A DNA stretch of 64,000 nt from assembly GCA_036266835.1 (NCBI GenBank), contig DATAXD010000032.1:1-64000 (forward strand). Reading direction: 5' to 3'. Below, piece after piece: positions 59,425-64,000 of this stretch. Position numbers and translations under genes: made by a program. Source of the DNA: Galbitalea sp036266835. Lineage in GTDB: Bacteria; Actinomycetota; Actinomycetes; Actinomycetales; Microbacteriaceae. The first letter of the stretch is position 1; every line of letters starts with the position of its first letter. A model generated the notes under the pieces. The model was not told where the DNA came from. It made no database searches and saw only the letters and a program-made list of their open reading frames with translations.

Positions 59425-59802
59425 ATGACGATGGAACTGGGGTCTGAGTTCTCACTCGGGTACGACTTTCGGTGGGACGAGCCGATCAGCGAGGCCGTGC
59501 AGGTCAGCATTTCGGCATACGGATGCGACGAGGATCGTCTGACTCTCGCGCATCATTTTTCGGTCAGTCATCTGTCACTGGAGACGATGGCGCTGACGCC
59601 GTCCGCCGAGATTCGCCTCGCGGTCGCCACTCATCCGGGCACACCGCCCGCGACTCTCGTCATGCTGATGCACGACCACGACCGTTTCGTCCGTGCTGCC
59701 GCCAAACGAGCCGTCGCGAACCTTCCCGCTCGTATTCGCACCGCCGCCATCGCTGCTGTCGAGTCGCCGATGCAGCGCTTGCGGTCGCGCCTCACCGCGT
59801 AG
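59425..59802 (+). CDS. HEAT-like/helical hypothetical protein, 125 aa
   Basis: No family confirmed. The C-terminal two thirds resemble helical-repeat (HEAT or variant leucine-rich) units, with SAEIRLAVATHPGTPPATLVMLMHDHDRFVRAAAKRAVANLP (in parts: EIRLAVATHPGTP, VRAAAKRAVANLP). The N-terminal region is acidic. Cytosolic. The gene overlaps the convergent COG4705 gene by 11 bp. Start ATG 59425. Confidence 0.65.
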   Translation: MTMELGSEFSLGYDFRWDEPISEAVQVSISAYGCDEDRLTLAHHFSVSHLSLETMALTPSAEIRLAVATHPGTPPATLVMLMHDHDRFVRAAAKRAVANLPARIRTAAIAAVESPMQRLRSRLTA

Positions 59803-60592
59803 CTCGGACATCCGCGCGTCGAGGCCGAACGGATCCCTGCTGCGCGTCGACTCGCGAGATGCTCAGATAAATAACGAATCCAATAATCACAAGCGTCAGG
59901 ACGAGGGCGACGAGGCCACTTCCGACACCGAGTCCGCCCACAGACACCGGTTTGCCAAACCAATCCGCCAGGGAAGCGCCAATCGGCCGCGTGACGACGT
60001 AGGCGAACCAGAATGCCAGCACAGCGTGGGACTTCCGCACCGCGAATCCGATCGCTGGGATCAGGATGACCGCGACGAACACGAGTGCTGAGCCGAAATA
60101 GCCCAGCCCAAAGACGACGGCCGTGAGATCACCTGCCGCCGTGCCTAAAGCGAATGTTGCGACAACTGCCAGCCAGTAGAAGACCTCGCGACGCGAGCTG
60201 TCGATCGTATGGATAGACAACGTTCCTTCGACCGCGCGCCACGTAATGAACACAGCCGCAAGAATGACGGCAAACAGGATTGTCGAGACGACGTATGGGA
60301 TCCCGAAACCCACGTGCAGTACGTCGGCGACCATCGTGCCGAAAACGCCAACCATCACCACAGCCAGCCAGTAGGCCCACGCGACATAACGCCTTCTCGA
60401 CAACTGAAGGGCCATCGCGATCCCGAAGGCGACAAAACCAATGAGGACGGCAATGACCGGCGGGATGGTGTTGACCAAATAGTCGCTGGTGGCTTCCCCC
60501 ATCGCTGTTGAGAGCGCCTTCACGATCCAGAAGAAGACCGTAATGCGGGGTACGCGCACGTCGCCGTGTGCGACGAATCTGCTGGCGCTCAT
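59792..60592 (-). CDS. COG4705 family membrane protein
   Basis: A 266-residue integral membrane protein of the COG4705 family. The opening PRITVFFWIVKALSTAMGEATSDYLV is diagnostic (KxxxTxxGExxSDY), and the domain appears duplicated (YWLAVVATFALGTAAGDLTA later). About seven helices. I chose ATG 60592 because GAGGAG precedes it. Function unknown, though family members have been linked to metal or manganese-regulated expression. Confidence 0.82.
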   Translation of the reverse strand: MSASRFVAHGDVRVPRITVFFWIVKALSTAMGEATSDYLVNTIPPVIAVLIGFVAFGIAMALQLSRRRYVAWAYWLAVVMVGVFGTMVADVLHVGFGIPYVVSTILFAVILAAVFITWRAVEGTLSIHTIDSSRREVFYWLAVVATFALGTAAGDLTAVVFGLGYFGSALVFVAVILIPAIGFAVRKSHAVLAFWFAYVVTRPIGASLADWFGKPVSVGGLGVGSGLVALVLTLVIIGFVIYLSISRVDAQQGSVRPRRADVRATR

Positions 60593-60792
60593 GCAACTCC
60601 TCATTACTGATGCTCTCCGGCACGCTATCTCCCCGGAGTTGGCTCGACCTGTAAATCGATGAGCTCAAGAATTTGAATCCATAGAGGAATTGGGCGACGC
60701 GATGAATACAGTGCGGTCCTCGGCATCGACGAGCCAGATTCGTGGTGATTCTCAGCCTCATCGAAATCTCGTCGGTCGAGTAGCGTCAAGCC

Positions 60793-62178
60793 ATGCCCAT
60801 CTCCCCCGACGAATACCGAACTGCTCTTGATCACGCCCACTCGGTCGCACAGGACTGGCTCGATTCCATCCCCGATCGGCGGGTGGCGCCCGCCAAGACC
60901 GCCGACGAGATGCGCCGGGTCTTCAGTGGTCCGACGCCCGAGCATCCGTCCGACCCGACGGATGTTGTTGATGAGCTTGCCAGCCTCGCGGAGCCAGGCC
61001 TCATGGCCATGCCGTCCGGTCGGTTCTTCGGCTGGGTCATTGGCGGAACGCTGCCCGCGGCCCTCGCATCCGACTGGCTGGTCAGCACGTGGGACCAGAA
61101 CGCCGGCATGAACTACGGCTCGCCCGCGATCGCAGCGATCGAAGCTAACGCGGGAGCGTGGCTGCTCGACATCCTCGGGTTGCCGGCGGGGTCGGATGTC
61201 GGCTTCGCGACCGGTGGCACCACGGCAAACTTCGTGGGCATCACCGCTGGTCGCGGCTGGGTGCTCGAGCAGGCCGGCTGGGACGTCAACGCTCGTGGCA
61301 TGAACGGCGCTCCCGCGATCACGGTGCTCGCGGGTGCCGAGGTTCACACCTCGGTCGATCTCGCCCTGCGGTATGCCGGTCTCGGACTGCCGACGCTCGT
61401 CGATGCCGATGACCAGGGACGCATCATCCCGTCGGCGCTGGCTGCAGCTCTCGACAAAGTCACAGGACCGGTCATCGTCTGCCTGCAGGCGGGCAACCTG
61501 CACTCCGGCGCGATGGATCCGATGCGGGGGTGCATCGAACTCGCCCACGCGAAGGGCGCCTGGGTGCACGTGGATGGCGCGTTCGGGCTGTGGGCGGCTG
61601 CATCGCCGACGCTGCGCGCGCAGCTGGACGGTCTCGACCTCGCCGATTCGTGGGCGACCGATGCGCACAAGACGCTCAACGTTCCGTACGACTGTGGCGT
61701 CGCGATCATCTCGAAGCCGCTTGCCGCTCCGAAGGCGTTCGGGATTCACGCGAGGTACCTCATCCGCGATGAGGGTGGGCATCTGGACCCGTTCGAGGTG
61801 GTCCCGGAGATGTCGCGTCGTGCTCGCGGTGTTCCGGTTTGGGCGGCGCTGCGGGAGCTCGGTCGGTCGGGTGTGGTTTCGCTCGTCGACGGACTGGTCG
61901 CGAACGCGCAGGCTCTGGCCGCCGGCATCGGCGCCCTTCCCGGCGTCGAGGTGCTCAACGACGTCGTGTTCACTCAGGTGTCGCTCGCGTTCGGCAGCGA
62001 CGAGCGCACTCGTGCCGTAACTGCTGCCCTCATCGCCGACGGCGCCGTCTGGATGTCCGGCTCGCGCTGGCACAACCGCGACATCCTGCGCATTTCGGTG
62101 AGCAACTACTCGACGGATGCTGCGGATGTTGCCTTCTCGATCGATGCGGTCAAGCGCGCGATGGCGGCGGTCGGCTGA
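60793..62178 (+). CDS. PLP-dependent group II decarboxylase
   Basis: A 461-residue PLP enzyme of the aromatic/acidic amino acid decarboxylase family. FATGGTTANF, the PLP aspartate region VHVDGAFGLW, and the Schiff-base lysine K293 in TDAHKTLNVPYDCG (HKWLN in most relatives) are clear. The substrate is not deducible. TAGCGT (60781-60786) lies 6 nt before the ATG: leaderless. Its last 73 bp overlap a convergent RHH gene. Confidence 0.93.
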   Translation: MPISPDEYRTALDHAHSVAQDWLDSIPDRRVAPAKTADEMRRVFSGPTPEHPSDPTDVVDELASLAEPGLMAMPSGRFFGWVIGGTLPAALASDWLVSTWDQNAGMNYGSPAIAAIEANAGAWLLDILGLPAGSDVGFATGGTTANFVGITAGRGWVLEQAGWDVNARGMNGAPAITVLAGAEVHTSVDLALRYAGLGLPTLVDADDQGRIIPSALAAALDKVTGPVIVCLQAGNLHSGAMDPMRGCIELAHAKGAWVHVDGAFGLWAAASPTLRAQLDGLDLADSWATDAHKTLNVPYDCGVAIISKPLAAPKAFGIHARYLIRDEGGHLDPFEVVPEMSRRARGVPVWAALRELGRSGVVSLVDGLVANAQALAAGIGALPGVEVLNDVVFTQVSLAFGSDERTRAVTAALIADGAVWMSGSRWHNRDILRISVSNYSTDAADVAFSIDAVKRAMAAVG

Positions 62179-62318
62179 CTCGATAGGTTGCGCTGCGCCT
62201 CCAGGTAGGCGGCGATCGCTTCACGGATGAGCGCGGATACGGTCGTGGACCGTGCCCGGGCGAGTTTGCGAAGAGACTCGCGTTGCGCGTCAGTCAGGTA
62301 GAACTGTGTGCGTTTCAT
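62106..62318 (-). CDS. Ribbon-helix-helix (CopG-like) protein
   Basis: A 70-residue CopG/RHH DNA-binding protein: KRTQFYLTDAQRESLRKLARARSTTVSALIREAIAAYL is the strand-helix-helix core. No toxin gene is next to it, so it is an orphan. The C-terminal 24 residues overlap the end of the decarboxylase gene on the other strand. I take ATG 62318; an upstream GTG-like start is possible. It may regulate its own promoter. Confidence 0.78.
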   Translation of the reverse strand: MKRTQFYLTDAQRESLRKLARARSTTVSALIREAIAAYLEAQRNLSSQPTAAIARLTASIEKATSAASVE

Positions 62319-62389
62319 GACTCTGTGTCTACCTTGCTTCGCGTGGACGCGGCAGAAGTCATCCACAGCCTGCGCACTCCGGCGAACTC

Positions 62390-62427
62390 CGCAACCCCTT
62401 GAACGGATCCGCTTGTGCGCGTTGTCT
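62390..62427 (+). promoter_or_regulatory. Promoter A with CGCAACCCC extension
   Basis: CGCAACCCCTTGAAC (62390-62404) contains -35 TTGAAC (62399-62404), and 17 nt later TTGTCT (62422-62427) is the -10 candidate. The same 15 bases and the same spacing occur before the next small gene (62687-62724). The GAAC...CGTT spacing also fits some ECF-type sigma factors. Confidence 0.65.
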
Positions 62428-62458
62428 GGAAGGACATCCGAAGAGATAGGAGCGCGAG

Positions 62459-62647
62459 ATGTCGAACAACCCCATCCTGCCGATCGTTCCGGGCGCTGCC
62501 GTGGCCGCTGCTGGCATGGACAACGACGAAGACGAGCTTCAGGCCAACAACCCCGACCTGGACGAGGGCGAATCCGCCGACAGCCAGGACACGGTCGAGA
62601 AAGATCTCAAGGAAGGCAAGTCGGTCAACGAGGAGCTTGACAAGTAG
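62459..62647 (+). CDS. Acidic small protein, 62 aa
   Basis: No family recognised. The N-terminal part is short and hydrophobic (ILPIVPGAAVAAAG), followed by an acidic, repetitive tail (NDEDELQANN, DEGESADSQD). Probably disordered. The ATG at 62459 has AGGAG upstream. It shares a promoter sequence with the next small acidic gene 111 bp later, which suggests common control. Confidence 0.7.
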   Translation: MSNNPILPIVPGAAVAAAGMDNDEDELQANNPDLDEGESADSQDTVEKDLKEGKSVNEELDK

Positions 62648-62686
62648 CGCACTGCCGTAGGCGCCACTGCACTACGCCCCACCTCG

Positions 62687-62724
62687 CGCAACCCCTTGAA
62701 CCTGTTCGCGCGCAGGCGTTTTCT
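62687..62724 (+). promoter_or_regulatory. Promoter B, twin of promoter A
   Basis: CGCAACCCCTTGAAC (62687-62701) is identical to the sequence at 62390-62404; -35 TTGAAC, 17-nt spacer and -10 TTTTCT (62719-62724) follow. A TCTGGA after the -10 is also shared. It drives the 58-residue gene. Confidence 0.65.
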
Positions 62725-62757
62725 GGAGGTACTCAGACAGAGAAAGAAGGAATCACG

Positions 62758-62934
62758 ATGAGTGAATCTGATCGACACGGCGAGACCATGGGTTCGAACG
62801 ACCGCGGCGCCGGCGACACGATGAGCGACAGCACCCAAGCGCCGAGCAGCGACAACATGAGCGACGGCACGGCCTCCGCCGACACGGACACGATGAGCGA
62901 TGAGGACGACGAGCACCGCGACACCCACGCGTAG
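62758..62934 (+). CDS. Acidic small protein with DTMSD repeats, 58 aa
   Basis: A 58-residue, very acidic and hydrophilic protein that repeats a TMSD-like unit (GDTMSDST, DNMSDGT, DTMSDEDD). It contains no hydrophobic core and is presumably disordered. The ATG at 62758 has AAAGAAGGA upstream. Promoter and layout match the 62-residue gene before it, and a terminator follows. Function unknown; stress protection by a disordered protein is a guess. Confidence 0.65.
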   Translation: MSESDRHGETMGSNDRGAGDTMSDSTQAPSSDNMSDGTASADTDTMSDEDDEHRDTHA

Positions 62935-62950
62935 TTGAGTTCACTGGTTT

Positions 62951-62998
62951 CGCCCGTATCCTGCACGCAGCGGTTGCAGGATGCGGGCGTCGCTTTTG
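62951..62998 (+). terminator. Intrinsic terminator
   Basis: CGCCCGTATCCTGCA (62951-62965) pairs with TGCAGGATGCGGGCG (62975-62989), one wobble, followed by TCGCTTTTG. It ends transcription of the small acidic gene. Confidence 0.85.
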
Positions 62999-63020
62999 TC
63001 TGCGGTTTGGCCGCGGGCGA

Positions 63021-63989
63021 TCAAGCCCGGCGAGCGCGCGGTCTCCCGATCAGGAGCAGCATCACGCCGAGTACGACGAGACCCAGTGGGACGGCGATTC
63101 CGGCGGGCTGGACATCCAGTCCGGTCGTGGGCAGCGTCGGGTCGGCAGCGCCGAGGTAGGTGATGCTCAGCGATCCGTTTGCGCGCGCACTAGCCGACTT
63201 GATCGTTGACGAGAGCAGCGTGGGATCGCCAACATCCGGAAAACTCGAGCCGCCGCCACCACCGCCGCCGAAAAAGTACTGGCCGCCGCCGCCACCGCCG
63301 TAATAACCGCCACCGCCGCCCGCACCGTCGCCACCGACACCCTCGCCGCCCTGATACGGGCCGCCGTCGCCTCCGACGAGGCCGCCATCTCCGGCAGTTC
63401 CGCCGGCGCCTCCAGCCGTTTGAGTTCCGGCGCCACCGCCGCCACCACCAGTGGGGTAGGTGCCTCCGGGGCTTCCGGCATCTCCGCCGTTCGCGTCCCC
63501 GCCACCGCCGCCCGCGCCAGCGACGACGAGCGGAGTCGTGTCGGGTAGCTGAACGCCGCTCCATCCGCCCCCGACTGACTCGTCGCCAAGGAGTGATCCG
63601 CCTCCGCCGGGCAGTCCGGCCGCGCCGGGCTCATTGACCGACCCAACCGCAATCGTCAGGACGCTGCCGGGCACGACGGTGACTTTCACGTGGACGATCG
63701 CTCCCAGCCCGCCGAGGGTGGCCATCCCGCCATCCGCAATAGAGGGACTCGGAGCACCGTTTGCGCCGAGCGCGGAGATCGTGAGCGACGTCACACCCGA
63801 TGGCACCTTCCAGGTCGTGAAGCCGGCCGTGACGTCGGATGTCGTGAATTTAACCGTCTTGTTGACGAGCGTCGTCGCTGTCGCCGGGGACGCAGTCGCA
63901 AGGGCGAATGAGAGTGCCAGGCCGATGGATGCGATGGCCGCTGCCGCCCGCGTCAACTGTGTGACCTGACGACTTGAAACTGCCCGCAT
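63021..63989 (-). CDS. LPXTG-anchored glycine-rich surface protein
   Basis: A 322-residue secreted protein. A signal peptide with the hydrophobic run IASIGLALSFALATASPATA (ends about residue 39) leads into a beta domain (GFTTWKVPSGVTSLTISALGANG) and a long Gly-rich region (residues ~130-250) with GGGGGG runs. The C-terminal sorting signal LPTTG (286-290), a hydrophobic helix and RPRARR tail make it a sortase substrate covalently linked to peptidoglycan. The ATG at 63989 is 11 bp from the window edge, so its promoter is not visible. Low-complexity Gly tracts were read from codons GGC/GGN. Confidence 0.9.
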   Translation of the reverse strand: MRAVSSRQVTQLTRAAAAIASIGLALSFALATASPATATTLVNKTVKFTTSDVTAGFTTWKVPSGVTSLTISALGANGAPSPSIADGGMATLGGLGAIVHVKVTVVPGSVLTIAVGSVNEPGAAGLPGGGGSLLGDESVGGGWSGVQLPDTTPLVVAGAGGGGGDANGGDAGSPGGTYPTGGGGGGAGTQTAGGAGGTAGDGGLVGGDGGPYQGGEGVGGDGAGGGGGYYGGGGGGQYFFGGGGGGGSSFPDVGDPTLLSSTIKSASARANGSLSITYLGAADPTLPTTGLDVQPAGIAVPLGLVVLGVMLLLIGRPRARRA

Positions 63990-64000
63990 TCGTGCACATC

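Noticed and set aside
60625..62073. 482-codon minus-strand frame opposite the decarboxylase
   Set aside because: The plus strand encodes a full PLP enzyme with a lysine motif; the antisense frame has no motif or RBS.

Overview
The window is one continuous stretch of high-GC actinobacterial chromosome, most likely from the family Microbacteriaceae. The family placement is inferred from gene content and style: a DUF222/HNH endonuclease, three DUF2510 proteins (WYPDP...WW motif), a Ddn-type deazaflavin oxidoreductase, phosphoketolase, an LCP cell-wall ligase, ClpS with DUF2017, HspR- and HrcA-type operators, many GTG/TTG starts, and about ten genes whose -10 hexamer lies only 5-7 nt before the start codon (leaderless mRNAs). 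I see no prophage, insertion sequence, integrase or CRISPR array. Coding density is high and no gene-free stretch exceeds 300 bases.

Layout. 1-11 kb: 3' part of phosphoketolase (xfp), Mg2+ P-type ATPase (mgtA), oligoribonuclease (orn), tRNA-His, clpS-DUF2017-metallopeptidase, then a minus-strand thiamine/HMP ECF transporter operon (ykoE-ykoD-ykoC plus a P-loop kinase) behind a TPP riboswitch. 11-19 kb: DUF1697 protein, glycogen debranching enzyme glgX, an overlapping three-gene set (ferritin-like/VIT1 transporter, MpaB-type oxygenase, phytoene-desaturase-like FAD enzyme), and corA. 19-26 kb: LysR/MFS divergent pair, aldo/keto reductase with FBP-type zinc protein, LCP protein, HNH endonuclease. 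26-31 kb: TetR repressor divergent from an esterase plus sugar ABC operon (binding lipoprotein and two permeases, no ATPase). 31-36 kb: first ECF42-type sigma factor with two DGPF (YCII) proteins, ArsR-SRPBCC pair, APC permease, TMEM175-like channel. 37-47 kb: NERD helicase, a 36-residue lysine-rich protein, LOG protein, DUF2090 aldolase-like protein, DHA2 exporter, NUDIX hydrolase, reductase, AlkZ-like protein. 47-54 kb: small heat-shock protein under apparent dual HrcA/HspR control, SRPBCC, hydrolase, GNAT, septum-formation-like lipoprotein, second DGPF/ECF42 module, phospholipase D-like protein. 54-64 kb: SDR, DHA2 exporter, flavin reductase, DUF2510 proteins, PLP decarboxylase, orphan RHH protein, two acidic small proteins with matching promoters, and an LPXTG glycine-rich surface protein at the right edge.

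The strongest non-coding signals are a TPP riboswitch, a CIRCE+HAIR operator pair, paired TetR operators, an ArsR palindrome over a start codon, and several different intergenic palindrome families: an element of about 130 bp with terminal inverted repeats (two copies), a 23-bp GC hairpin with a conserved loop (three copies), and a 34-bp tandem hairpin array. No single locus is plainly a new defence or biosynthetic system. The best candidates for undescribed biology are the repeat families, the paired ECF42-DGPF modules, the kinase in the thiamine operon, and the ferritin/VIT1-MpaB-FAD operon.
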